Shown one piece after another: positions 8,704-17,200 of a stretch of 32,340 nucleotides of DNA. Numbering within the stretch: the first letter of the stretch is position 1; each line of letters starts with the position of its first letter. The position numbers and the translations under genes were made by a program. The notes beneath the pieces were generated by a model, which worked only from the letters and a program-made list of their open reading frames with translations, was not told where the DNA came from and made no database searches. This DNA is from Ponticaulis sp. (GTDB lineage: Bacteria; Pseudomonadota; Alphaproteobacteria; Caulobacterales; Hyphomonadaceae), in assembly GCA_002701295.1 (NCBI GenBank), contig NZUJ01000030.1, positions 1-32,340 on the forward strand, in the 5' to 3' direction.

Positions 8704-11700
8704 ATGGCGCGTTTTTTCATCGAGCGACCAGTCTTCGCCTGGGTTATCGCGATTATCATCATGATCGCCGGGATTATGTCTCTCCGGTCTTTGCCGATCG
8801 AACAGTATCCTGAGATTGCACCGACAACGATCAACATCTCAGCGTCTTATCCGGGCGCGTCTGCCGATGCGGTGGAAGACTCCGTTACACAGGTCATCGA
8901 ACAGCGCATGACCGGCCTGGATGGACTCGATTATATTTCGTCGTCATCCAACTCCGCCGGATTGAGCAATATCACGCTGACCTTCCAGCCCGGCACTGAC
9001 CCCGATATTGCTCAGGTGCAGGTGCAGAACAAACTTGCTCTGGCGACCCCACTTTTGCCTGAACAAGTCCAACGCCAGGGAGTTCGTGTTGATAAGGCTG
9101 CAGGCGGATTTCTGCTGATCACCTCGGTCTATTCACCCAACGGCACATATAACCGAAACGATATCGGCGATTACATCTACTCGAACATGTATGACATCAT
9201 CAGCCGGATTGATGGCGTCGGAAATATGCGGGTATTTGGCTCGCAATACGCCATGCGCATCTGGCTCGACCCGGTGAAACTTGCGCAATACAATCTGATG
9301 CCAGCCGACATCATGTCTGCAATCAGAGCGCAGAACACGCAGGTTTCGGCAGGTTCGATTGGTGGCACTCCGGCCGTTCCCGGTCAGGAGATCAACGCGA
9401 CTGTTACGCTACAATCCCTGCTTCAGACACCTGATCAGTTTCGCGAACTTCTCATCCGCACCAGCACTGAAGGCGGGTCGGTTCGGCTTCAGGACGTTGC
9501 GCGCGTTCAGCTCGGTCCGGAAACCTATGATGCAGAGTCCAACTTCCTGGGAATGCCCGCCTCCGGTTTTGCTATTACACTCGCCACGGGTGCCAACGCC
9601 ATCGAGACGGTAGAGCGCGTCAAGGAACAGGTGGAGCTGATCTCGCACGGCTTTCCGGCCGATATGGAATACGACTTTGCGACTGACGCTGTTCCATTTA
9701 TCGAGACGTCTATTCACGAAGTCGAAAAAACCCTCATTGAAGCCGTGATCCTCGTCTTCATCGTTATTCTGGTGTTCCTGCAAAGCTTCCGCGCGGCTTT
9801 CGTACCGATCATCGCGGTTCCAATCGTGCTTCTTGGCACGTTTGCCGTGCTCTATACATTTGGCTTCTCCATCAACATGCTGACCATGTTCGCCGTGGTT
9901 CTGGCCATCGGCCTGCTCGTTGATGACGCCATTGTCGTGGTAGAGAATGTCGAACGCGTCATCGAAGAAGAAGGCTTGTCGCCCAAAGAGGCAACCAAGA
10001 AGTCCATGCAGCAAATCACGGGTGCCCTGATCGGTATTGCCGTGGTTCTTTCCGCCGTCTTCGTCCCGATGGCGTTTTTCCCAGGGTCGGCCGGGGTCAT
10101 TTATCGTCAATTCTCGGTGACCATTGTCGCCGCGATGGCCTTGTCTGTTCTCATCGCGCTTGTCTTATCGCCGGCCCTTTGCGCAACGCTCCTTAAGGCG
10201 AAGCACAGCGATAAGGAAACCGCCCTCGGCAAGCCTATCCGCATGTTCAATTCGGGCTTTAATGGCCTTAGAAGAGGCTATGAAAGCGTAGTTGATCGCA
10301 TCGTACGCCGACGCTGGATCTTCATGGGAGTTTTTGCCTTCATCGTGGCTGTTGTCGGTGTAGGGTTCACGCGCCTGCCGACCTCTTTCATTCCGGACGA
10401 AGATCAGGGCCAGTTCTTCGCCATTATCCAGTTGCCACAAGGCGCCAGCATCGAGCGCACTTTCGATGTGGTGAACGAGGTCTATGATTATTTTGCCACC
10501 GAAGAAGAAGACCTCATGGCGGGCACATTCGCCCTCGCCGGTTTCAACTTCACGGGTAACGGACAGAATAACGGCATCATCTTCGCATCCATGACAGACT
10601 GGAAGGAACGCCCGGGCGAGGACCAGTCTGTTCAGGCACTCACCCAGCGGGCCAACCAGCATTTCGCGTCCTACTCAGATGCACGCATTTTCGTGATTGC
10701 CCCTGCAACAATCCGGTCACTCGGCAACTCCGGCGGTTTCAACCTTTATCTGCAAGATGCTGGCGGAGTTGGACATGACGGCCTTGTTCAGGCGCAAAAC
10801 ATGCTGCTGGGGATGGCTGCTCAGGAACCCATGCTGACCAGCGTCCGCCCCAATGGTATTCCGGATGCCCCTGAACTGAAGATCGACATGGATTTTCAGA
10901 AAGCTCAGGCACTTGGCATTTCGCTGTCTGACGCCACCAGCCTGATGTCTGTGGCTTATGGTGGCCGCTATGTGAATGACTTCATCGACCGGGAGCGCAT
11001 CAAGCGCGTCTATGTTCAGGGCGATGCACCTTTCCGCATGCAGCCAGAGGATATCAGCTTCTGGCAGGTCCGGAACAATGAAGGCGATATGATTCCGCTC
11101 GATGAGATTGCCACGACCAGCTGGACCTTCGGCTCCCCCCAATTGCAGCGTTATAACGGCATGCCAGCACTAAACATTCAGGGTGCACCGGCTCAGGGTG
11201 TCAGTTCTGGTGATGCCATGAACAAGATGGAAGAGCTGATCGCGCAGCTTCCTGACGGGATCACTTTTGAATGGTCGGGGATCAGCGCACAGGAACGTGA
11301 ATCCGGCAATCAGGCCATGTTCCTCTACATTATTTCAGTCGCCTTCGTTTTCCTGTGCCTTGCCGCGTTATATGAAAGCTGGCTCGTTCCGGTTGCCGTG
11401 CTGCTTGCAGCCCCACTCGGCGTCGCTGGCGCTGTTGCGGCAGCTCATTTCAGAGGGTTGTCCAATGACGTCTTCTTCCAGGTCGGGCTTCTGACAACCG
11501 TTGGCCTTGCCTCAAAGAACGCAATTCTGATTGTGGAATTTGCCAAGTCTCTGGAAGAGCAAGGCAAGGAGCTGATCGAGGCGACCCTGGAAGCCGTTCA
11601 GATGCGTTTCCGGCCGATCATCATGACATCGTTCGCCTTTGGTTTTGGCGTGCTTCCGCTCGCCATTTCGTCAGGCGCTGGTGCAGCCGCGCGTGTCGCA

Positions 11701-11844
11701 ATCGGCACAACCGTTCTGGGCGGCATTCTGTTCGCAACCGTGTTTGGCCTGCTCTTCGCGCCGCTGTTCTATGTGGTTGTTCGTAAACTGACCGGCGCAA
11801 AACCATTGACGCCGAGAGACACCGCGACAGGAGAAACGAACTGA
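8704..11844 (+). CDS. RND efflux pump, AcrB/MexB-like (HAE-1 family)
   Basis: The inner-membrane proton/drug antiporter of the tripartite system, 1046 residues, close to E. coli AcrB (1049). It starts MARFFIERPVFAWVIAIIIM, the standard RND first membrane helix. It has two large periplasmic loops, and the TM4 proton-relay aspartates are at residues 407-408 (LLVDDAIVVVENVER), the same numbers as in AcrB. The second transmembrane block contains GLLTTVGLASKNAILIVEFAK and MRFRPIIMTS. The ATG at 8704 is chosen because this N-terminus is the family start; longer in-frame extensions overlap the adaptor gene. Its stop overlaps the next start by one base. Confidence 0.96.
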   Translation: MARFFIERPVFAWVIAIIIMIAGIMSLRSLPIEQYPEIAPTTINISASYPGASADAVEDSVTQVIEQRMTGLDGLDYISSSSNSAGLSNITLTFQPGTDPDIAQVQVQNKLALATPLLPEQVQRQGVRVDKAAGGFLLITSVYSPNGTYNRNDIGDYIYSNMYDIISRIDGVGNMRVFGSQYAMRIWLDPVKLAQYNLMPADIMSAIRAQNTQVSAGSIGGTPAVPGQEINATVTLQSLLQTPDQFRELLIRTSTEGGSVRLQDVARVQLGPETYDAESNFLGMPASGFAITLATGANAIETVERVKEQVELISHGFPADMEYDFATDAVPFIETSIHEVEKTLIEAVILVFIVILVFLQSFRAAFVPIIAVPIVLLGTFAVLYTFGFSINMLTMFAVVLAIGLLVDDAIVVVENVERVIEEEGLSPKEATKKSMQQITGALIGIAVVLSAVFVPMAFFPGSAGVIYRQFSVTIVAAMALSVLIALVLSPALCATLLKAKHSDKETALGKPIRMFNSGFNGLRRGYESVVDRIVRRRWIFMGVFAFIVAVVGVGFTRLPTSFIPDEDQGQFFAIIQLPQGASIERTFDVVNEVYDYFATEEEDLMAGTFALAGFNFTGNGQNNGIIFASMTDWKERPGEDQSVQALTQRANQHFASYSDARIFVIAPATIRSLGNSGGFNLYLQDAGGVGHDGLVQAQNMLLGMAAQEPMLTSVRPNGIPDAPELKIDMDFQKAQALGISLSDATSLMSVAYGGRYVNDFIDRERIKRVYVQGDAPFRMQPEDISFWQVRNNEGDMIPLDEIATTSWTFGSPQLQRYNGMPALNIQGAPAQGVSSGDAMNKMEELIAQLPDGITFEWSGISAQERESGNQAMFLYIISVAFVFLCLAALYESWLVPVAVLLAAPLGVAGAVAAAHFRGLSNDVFFQVGLLTTVGLASKNAILIVEFAKSLEEQGKELIEATLEAVQMRFRPIIMTSFAFGFGVLPLAISSGAGAAARVAIGTTVLGGILFATVFGLLFAPLFYVVVRKLTGAKPLTPRDTATGETN

Positions 11845-13268
11845 TGCTGCGTCTTCAATCAGCTCTGCTCCTCTCAACTGCGCTTGGCGTTTCAGGATGC
11901 ATGAATCTGGCGCCGGTTTACGACCGTCCCAACCTCGCCGTTCCGGCATCACTACCAGCAGCGCCGACCGGAATACCGTTCGACACCCTGCTCGCCTGGG
12001 ATCAGGTCATTGTGTCTCCGGAATTGCGCGAACTGATCGAGCTGGCCCTTGCAGATAACCGCAGCCTGCAAAGCCTGGCGGCAAGTATCGAAATCGCCCG
12101 CGCCCAATATGGCATCACGCGTTCGGCGCTTCTTCCTACAGCAGCGCTTTCCGGCAATCTGACTGAAGGCGGCCGGTTCGATACGAATGGTGCCAACAGC
12201 AGCTCATTTCGCGACTCGGCTTTGGTTCAGCTCGGGATAACAGGGTATGAACTGGACTTTTTTGGTCGGGTCAAAAACCTGAGCGAATCCGCACTACAAT
12301 CTTATCTTGCCACCGTTGAAGGTGAGCGCGCCGCGAAAATCGCCGTGATAGCCAGCGTGGCTGAACTTTACATCGCCCTTTCAACAGACCGCGAGCTTCT
12401 GGCTCTGGCGGAGGAGACTGTTCGCGCGCAATCTGACTCCTTCGAACTGACGAAGGAGTTGCTGGCCGCCGGGGTTGCAACGGAACTCGATACGCGCCGC
12501 GCCTCGGCAAGTGTTGAAACGGCCCGGGCGCAGGCTGCCCAATACGAAGCGCAGATCGCACAGGACATAAACGCGTTGCGCCTCGTCATTGGCGGCCCAC
12601 TGCCAGAGAGCCTCGAGACAGCGGCTGTTCTCTCGCCCTCGCCTGTCAGTCATCAAGTACCCGCGGAAACACCATCAGACATTTTGCTCAACCGACCGGA
12701 TGTCATCGCAGCCGAACGCCAACTTCTCGCCGCGAATGCAAATATCGGCGCGGCCAGGGCGGCGATGTTCCCGACGATTTCGCTGACAGGGCGCGTTGGC
12801 TATTCAAGTTCCGATTTGCAGAATTTCTTCAGCACGGATGTGGCCGGTTGGACGTTTGGTCCGTCCATCAGCCTTCCAATCTTCGATGCAGGCGCGCGTC
12901 AGGGACGCATTCGCGTCAGCGAAGCACAGAAAGAGCAATTAGTCGCCAACTATCAGCTCTCCATCCAGACGGCCTTCCGCGAAGTCAGCGACGCATTAGC
13001 CGTGGCGGAAACCATCGACAAGCGTCTGACAGCGCTGAACCAACTGGCTGAAGACACACGCGTGACACGGGACCTTTCAGATGAGCGGTTCAAGGTCGGC
13101 GTGGATGACTATCTCTCCGTTCTTGATGCACAGCGACAAAGCTATACCGCCGAACAGCAGCTTATTCTCGCCAAACGCGACAAGGCCCTCAATGCTGTCG
13201 ATTTTTATCGGGCGCTCGGGGCAGCACCTGAGCCAGACACGCAGCAGACACTTCCCGAGAGCGAATAG
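11844..13268 (+). CDS. Outer-membrane efflux lipoprotein (NodT/OprM family)
   Basis: The 474-residue TolC-like channel of the tripartite pump. The signal peptide ends in VSG-Cys19 (lipobox), followed by MNLAPVYDRP, typical of OprM/NodT (CxxAPxYxRP). Two outer-membrane-efflux repeats follow, each with the long helical pattern (ARAQYGITRSALLPTAALSG in the first, ANIGAARAAMFPTISLTGRV in the second). The LLNRPDVIAAERQLLAANA motif marks the second repeat. The ATG overlaps the pump stop codon by one base (TGATG), showing tight coupling. It is the last gene of the efflux operon, and 84 bases separate it from the next gene. Confidence 0.94.
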   Translation: MLRLQSALLLSTALGVSGCMNLAPVYDRPNLAVPASLPAAPTGIPFDTLLAWDQVIVSPELRELIELALADNRSLQSLAASIEIARAQYGITRSALLPTAALSGNLTEGGRFDTNGANSSSFRDSALVQLGITGYELDFFGRVKNLSESALQSYLATVEGERAAKIAVIASVAELYIALSTDRELLALAEETVRAQSDSFELTKELLAAGVATELDTRRASASVETARAQAAQYEAQIAQDINALRLVIGGPLPESLETAAVLSPSPVSHQVPAETPSDILLNRPDVIAAERQLLAANANIGAARAAMFPTISLTGRVGYSSSDLQNFFSTDVAGWTFGPSISLPIFDAGARQGRIRVSEAQKEQLVANYQLSIQTAFREVSDALAVAETIDKRLTALNQLAEDTRVTRDLSDERFKVGVDDYLSVLDAQRQSYTAEQQLILAKRDKALNAVDFYRALGAAPEPDTQQTLPESE

Positions 13269-13298
13269 ACGAGGTTTCCCCTACGGACGCTTTCGCTT

Positions 13299-13312
13299 TG
13301 TGACGCTTCACA
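13299..13312. promoter_or_regulatory. Perfect inverted repeat TGTGA-N4-TCACA
   Basis: TGTGACGCTTCACA lies 41 bases before the start of the MDR oxidoreductase gene and just after the efflux operon. The arms match CRP/FNR-type half-sites, but the spacer is 4 rather than 6. It may be an operator or a small hairpin. No T-run follows, so it is unlikely to be a terminator. Confidence 0.3.
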
Positions 13313-13352
13313 CTATTTGTCATGAGAACAGATACCCAAGGGAGGATAATGC

Positions 13353-14489
13353 ATGTCTCAATTACCCGAATCCGGACTTCAACTTCGTACCGAAGTGAAA
13401 TCTGAAGGTCAGCTTCATTTGTCACTGGCGCGTGTGCCCGTCACTGCACCCGGTCCGGATGAAGTGATCGTCCGGGTCGAAGCGACACCGATCAACCCTT
13501 CCGACCTCGGGCTGCTGGTCGGCCCTGCAGATGTCTCAACTGTTCAGGCGTCGAGCAATGAAAACGGACCGGTTCTGACGGCTGATGTCAGCCCTGCTGG
13601 CGTTCGCGCCATGTCTGCGCGCCTCGATCAGTCCATGCCAGTTGGTAATGAAGGCGCGGGCACGGTCATCGCAGCTGGCTCAAGCGACGCAGCTCAGGCG
13701 CTTCTGGGCAAGACAGTCGCCATGCTCGGCGGCGAAATGTACGCAGAATACCGCAAGCTTCACGTCATGCAGTGTCTGCCGCTGCCAGATGACGCGACTG
13801 CGCGCGACGGAGCGTCCTGCTTCGTCAACCCGCTGACAGCGCTCAGCTTCCCGGAAACCATGCGGATGGAAGGCCATTCTGCATTGGTTCATACCGCGGC
13901 AGCCTCGAACCTCGGTCAGATGCTGAACAAGATCTGTATCGCTGATGACGTGCCACTGGTGAACATTGTCCGCAAGCAAGAACAGGCAGACATCCTTCGC
14001 AAGATCGGCGCGAAATACATCGTCGATTCGAGCTCTGAAACCTTCATGTCAGACCTGATCGACGCGCTCGTCGAAACAGGCGCGACGCTTGGATTTGATG
14101 CGATTGGCGGCGGTCCGTTGGCCGGTCAGATTCTGATTGCCATGGAAGCAGCGGTCAACAAGACCAGCAAGGAATACAGCCGCTATGGTTCAACCCAGCA
14201 CAAGCAGGTCTATATTTATGGCCGTCTGGACATGAGCCAGACGATTCTGCCGCCAGGCGTTGGTATGGCCTGGGGATGTGGCGGATATCTGCTGACACCG
14301 TTCCTGCAGAAAATCGGCAATGAAGGACGCGAACGCCTTCGGGCACGCGTGGTCAAGGAACTCAAGACCACTTTCGCCAGCAATTACACCCAGGAAATTT
14401 CGCTGACTGACGCGCTGAACCCGGATGTTCTGAAAGCCTACAACGCCAAAGCGACGGGCGAGAAATACCTCATCAACCCATCGCTCTGA
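13353..14489 (+). CDS. Zinc-less MDR-family oxidoreductase (quinone-oxidoreductase-like)
   Basis: A 378-residue medium-chain dehydrogenase/reductase. The N-terminal GroES-like domain is visible (PGPDEVIVRVEATPINPSDLGLLVG, then MPVGNEGAGTVIAAG). A Rossmann cofactor domain starts near SALVHTAAASNLGQMLNKIC, where the usual GGxGGVG loop is replaced by an AAASNLGQM form seen in one MDR subgroup. FDAIGGGPLAGQIL lies later in the domain. The catalytic-zinc and structural four-cysteine motifs are absent, so NAD(P)H-dependent reduction of a quinone or enone is more likely than alcohol oxidation. The substrate is unknown. The start has a strong GGGAGGA (13340-13346) with a 6-base gap. It is transcribed alone. 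Confidence 0.82.
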   Translation: MSQLPESGLQLRTEVKSEGQLHLSLARVPVTAPGPDEVIVRVEATPINPSDLGLLVGPADVSTVQASSNENGPVLTADVSPAGVRAMSARLDQSMPVGNEGAGTVIAAGSSDAAQALLGKTVAMLGGEMYAEYRKLHVMQCLPLPDDATARDGASCFVNPLTALSFPETMRMEGHSALVHTAAASNLGQMLNKICIADDVPLVNIVRKQEQADILRKIGAKYIVDSSSETFMSDLIDALVETGATLGFDAIGGGPLAGQILIAMEAAVNKTSKEYSRYGSTQHKQVYIYGRLDMSQTILPPGVGMAWGCGGYLLTPFLQKIGNEGRERLRARVVKELKTTFASNYTQEISLTDALNPDVLKAYNAKATGEKYLINPSL

Positions 14490-14506
14490 TGATGTGATCA
14501 GCTGGC

Positions 14507-15247
14507 CTATTCGCCGAGCTTATAGACCAGTGATACCTTTGTTGTGGTGTCCGTCGCTTCAAACCCCTCTGGCGGGTTTGTATCGTGGCGGACATCAAAC
14601 GACACGCGGGCCGACAATGTATTTGTCAGCGAAGCCGTCAGCGCCGTTGTATTGGTGAATTGGGTGGATTCAGACGCGTAAATACCCGTCGTCGCGTTCG
14701 TGAAGCTGACATTCTCGTTGAAGATGTAAGAGAAGTCCGATTTGCCGAGCACAGAGAAGGACTCTTCTGTCTCACCCGGAGTGGTGACAACGCCATTCGT
14801 CACGACCGGCCGAACTTCATCGATCTTGATACCTGGACCACCGCGGATCTGCCACTTGGTTTTCTCACTGTCGAAGATGTCATAGCCAAGGCCCACGCCA
14901 GCAAATATGCGGCTTTCAAAGCCAGAGAATTCATCAGCTTCATAGGATGCCTGCCCATAGCCAAACAGGCGATCGCGGAGCTGTGCGTCGACATTGCCCG
15001 CAATCAGAAAACGGTTTTCCGTCTCGCTACCGTCTGTTTCACCGTAGTCAGCGCTTGTATTCAGCCCGTATTCCCAACGGCCTGTCTCATAATTCAGCTT
15101 CAGCCCAAGCCCGACATGCGTCGTCTCGGTATTGCCTGTCGATGCTGATGCACTGAATGAGCCTTCGCCAGTCCAGCTGTTCTGAGCAAAAGCAGGCGTG
15201 GCAAAACAGGCGCCCGTGCCCATCAGAATTACTGCGAGCGACTTCAT
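14507..15247 (-). CDS. DUF481 outer-membrane beta-barrel protein
   Basis: A 246-residue exported protein. The signal peptide MKSLAVILMGTGACFATPAFA has an AFA cleavage site after residue 21. The mature part alternates short beta strands with turns (WTGEGSFSASASTGNTETTHVGLGLKLNYETGRWEYGL), the pattern of DUF481 / YdiY-like salt-induced outer-membrane proteins. It ends in strand-forming residues (KVSLVYKLGE). The family's function is unsettled. The gene is convergent with the MDR oxidoreductase (17 bases between stops) and divergent from the DUF1993 gene. GGAG eight bases before the ATG supports the start. Confidence 0.82.
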   Translation of the reverse strand: MKSLAVILMGTGACFATPAFAQNSWTGEGSFSASASTGNTETTHVGLGLKLNYETGRWEYGLNTSADYGETDGSETENRFLIAGNVDAQLRDRLFGYGQASYEADEFSGFESRIFAGVGLGYDIFDSEKTKWQIRGGPGIKIDEVRPVVTNGVVTTPGETEESFSVLGKSDFSYIFNENVSFTNATTGIYASESTQFTNTTALTASLTNTLSARVSFDVRHDTNPPEGFEATDTTTKVSLVYKLGE

Positions 15248-15266
15248 GATTTATCTCCGTGCGTTG

Positions 15267-15291
15267 GTTAGTCAATCGATACCCGACTAAC
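15267..15291. promoter_or_regulatory. Inverted repeat upstream of the DUF481 gene
   Basis: GTTAGTC (15267-15273) pairs exactly with GACTAAC (15285-15291) across 11 bases, 20-44 bases upstream of the DUF481 start. It may be a regulator site or a leader hairpin. No known binding motif is recognised. Confidence 0.25.
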
Positions 15292-15401
15292 TTAGTGAAC
15301 CTTTCAGAAGAGATAACCCGACCGGTCGCGACACATTAAAAAGAATTGACCAAACATGGCTTAGCCTCTCAAATCAGCCTGAAATGAGGGGATAAAACGC
15401 C

Positions 15402-15950
15402 ATGCCGAAACAGGACCTACAAGCCAATCTGAACGTCTTCGAAACCCGGCTGGCCAGTCTGGAGCGTATTCTCGACAAGGCAAAAACCGAACTCCTGTCG
15501 AGCACCTATTTGGAAGCCGACCTTTTGAGTGCACGCCTTGCTGCGGACATGCTGCCATTCCCCTATCAGATCATCTTCACCTGCAATCAGCCCAATCAAT
15601 TAATGGCCTGGCTGAAGGATGAGAGCCTGCCAGATCCAGAGATTGATCCGGCCGCTGCGTCGTTCGAAGAACTCGTCAACCATCTTCAGAAAACTCGACA
15701 GGATCTGACCGAAACACGCAAAACGGCCGAGCAGACACTGCTCGACCGCGATAAGCTCATTCAATTGCCGAACGATCTGTCCTTTACGCTTTCAGGACAT
15801 GATTATGTCTCGGAATGGCTGATGCCGAATTTCTATTTTCACTTCGTCACGACCTACGACATTTTACGCGCAGAGGGACTGGGTATCGGCAAAGCCGACT
15901 ATATGCAGCACCTCATGCCCGTCATCGTCGCACAACAGGCCAGGACCTAG
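15402..15950 (+). CDS. DUF1993-family protein
   Basis: A 182-residue cytoplasmic protein with no signal peptide. The pattern matches DUF1993, a DinB-like helical-bundle family: an N-terminal FETRLASLERILDKAK helix, LLSARLAADMLPFPYQIIFTCNQ, a middle helix with SFEELVNHLQKTRQDL, then SGHDYVSEWLMPNFYFHFVTTYDILRAEGLGIGKADYM. Members are about 165-175 residues. No enzyme activity is established that I know of. A short stretch before it (15248-15401) is shared with the divergent DUF481 gene. Its stop abuts the stop of cysH on the other strand, so the two are convergent with no gap. Confidence 0.78.
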   Translation: MPKQDLQANLNVFETRLASLERILDKAKTELLSSTYLEADLLSARLAADMLPFPYQIIFTCNQPNQLMAWLKDESLPDPEIDPAAASFEELVNHLQKTRQDLTETRKTAEQTLLDRDKLIQLPNDLSFTLSGHDYVSEWLMPNFYFHFVTTYDILRAEGLGIGKADYMQHLMPVIVAQQART

Positions 15951-16745
15951 TTAGCCTCGGTCTGTTGTGTCGATCAGGCGCGTGCGGATGACTTTACCAT
16001 CGGCCGTCACGTGAATACCGCATTCGGTTTTTTCGCTTTCACGCCAACGCCCTGCACGCGGATCTTCACCCTCTGCAACAGGCGTTGTGCATGGCGCACA
16101 ACCAATCGACTTATAGCCCTGCGCTTCCAGCGGATGATGTGGCAGCTCATGTTCTTTGAAATAAGCCTCAACATCCGTAGGTGACCAGTTCGCGAGTGGG
16201 TTCACTTTGACCTTGCCGGTGGTATCGAGTTCGAAAATCGGCAGATCTTCACGCGTTGCATTCTGGTAACGCTTCCGACCTGTGATCCAGGCGTCGAATT
16301 CTGTCATTGACTGCTCGAGCGGAGCGACCTTGCGGATCGCGCAGCACGCATCCTGATCAAACGAATGAAGATCACCATTCGGATCATCCTTCAGCAAATC
16401 TGAAGGCTTCGGACGCAGCACACGTACATCTCGCAAACCAAAGCGCTCGATCAGCTCATCGCGATACTCGATTGTTTCGGGAAAATGCTTACCTGTATCA
16501 ATGAATAGCACCGGCGCGGCTTTATAAACGCGCGAGATCAGGTGCAGAAGCACTGCTGCTTCCGTACCAAAAGACGAGCTGACAGCGATGCGCCCTGGAA
16601 ATTCTTCAAGCAGAGCGAGTTTAAGGACGCGTTCTGCCTGTATCGTTCTCCAGCGAGCGTTCAGGCTCGCAACGCGTTCCCGCGTCGCACTTTCCACCGG
16701 GCTGGCGCTGATTTTTTCCTGTACCATGGTGTCCATCTGATCCAT
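15951..16745 (-). CDS. cysH: Assimilatory APS reductase (CysH, iron-sulfur type)
   Basis: This enzyme reduces activated sulfate to sulfite with thioredoxin. The PAPS-reductase fold shows SSSFGTEAAVLLHL and FIDTGKHFPET. Counted from the ATG at 16745 the protein has 264 residues, with Cys134-Cys135 (DACCAIRK), Cys216 and Cys219 (GCAPC) and the catalytic ECGIH (Cys242). The pair Cys-Cys followed 80 residues later by CxxC is the [4Fe-4S] ligand set that marks APS-using enzymes. The start is uncertain: the ATG codons at 16736 and 16727 are alternatives (GGA lies 4 bases before the 16736 one). A longer TTG-started frame reaching 16844 would add an atypical basic extension. Confidence 0.92.
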   Translation of the reverse strand: MDQMDTMVQEKISASPVESATRERVASLNARWRTIQAERVLKLALLEEFPGRIAVSSSFGTEAAVLLHLISRVYKAAPVLFIDTGKHFPETIEYRDELIERFGLRDVRVLRPKPSDLLKDDPNGDLHSFDQDACCAIRKVAPLEQSMTEFDAWITGRKRYQNATREDLPIFELDTTGKVKVNPLANWSPTDVEAYFKEHELPHHPLEAQGYKSIGCAPCTTPVAEGEDPRAGRWRESEKTECGIHVTADGKVIRTRLIDTTDRG

Positions 16746-16873
16746 CCGGTCAAAATCTCTTCGTATTACGACTTCAATATGTCGCCTCTGGCCCGGAGAA
16801 TGAACGGCAGATTGGATAATGCTTCGGTTAGTTTTTCTATTCAATGACCACCGCGTTTACCCGAAAACCTCGT

Positions 16874-16889
16874 TTAACCCCGCATTAAC
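16874..16889. promoter_or_regulatory. Candidate CtrA-binding site
   Basis: TTAACCCCGCATTAAC is an exact TTAA-N7-TTAAC match, the consensus for the alphaproteobacterial cell-cycle regulator CtrA. It lies in the 252-base region between the divergent cysH and small-ORF starts, 108 bases before the small ORF. Just downstream are a perfect palindrome GTCAGCTGAC (16897-16906) and a second, CAGCTTAGCTG (16906-16916). Which gene is controlled is not clear from sequence. Confidence 0.5.
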
Positions 16890-16997
16890 ACTAACAGTCA
16901 GCTGACAGCTTAGCTGAAGATCGGCCACCGTTTTGAACAGACGATTAGAGTCCGAATTGTAAATTTACTGCTGAGGTTTGTGGCGAGGAAATTGGGC

Positions 16998-17195
16998 ATG
17001 TCCAAAGACACTTCATTTCAGGTGTATGAAAACCCCTGTCCGGAAATTACGGATGAAATCTGGGAAATCGACGTTCCCGTTCGACCGTTGGATCTGGATC
17101 GGAACCCCGGTCGACTGTCACGCTCGCTCGACAACCTTTCGGTTGCCCAGCGCCGCGCTTCATTTCGGGTACTTAAATCAGGTCCTCAAACCTGA
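16998..17195 (+). CDS. Hypothetical small protein, 65 residues
   Basis: I do not recognise this protein. It is short and has no signal peptide or membrane segment. The N-terminal half is acidic (ENPCPEITDEIWEIDVPVRP) and the C-terminal half basic (RNPGRLSRSLDNL, then RRASFRVLK). GAGGAA at 16985-16990 is well placed 7 bases before the ATG; an in-frame GTG at 16980 would add six residues but has no such site. A CtrA-like box lies 108 bases upstream. Its stop at 17195 faces the gatB stop at 17201, and both stops fall in one small palindrome. The snug fit between neighbours supports a real gene, but an overlapping longer frame exists and homologues were not checked. Confidence 0.5.
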   Translation: MSKDTSFQVYENPCPEITDEIWEIDVPVRPLDLDRNPGRLSRSLDNLSVAQRRASFRVLKSGPQT

Positions 17196-17200
17196 CAGGG

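Noticed and set aside
9409..10110. Long antisense open frame of 233 codons within the RND pump gene
   Set aside because: A shadow of a well-conserved pump gene; composition is low-complexity and no family is recognisable.
16746..16844. N-terminal extension of CysH from a TTG codon
   Set aside because: The extra 33 residues are basic and unlike the family, and they cover likely promoter DNA.
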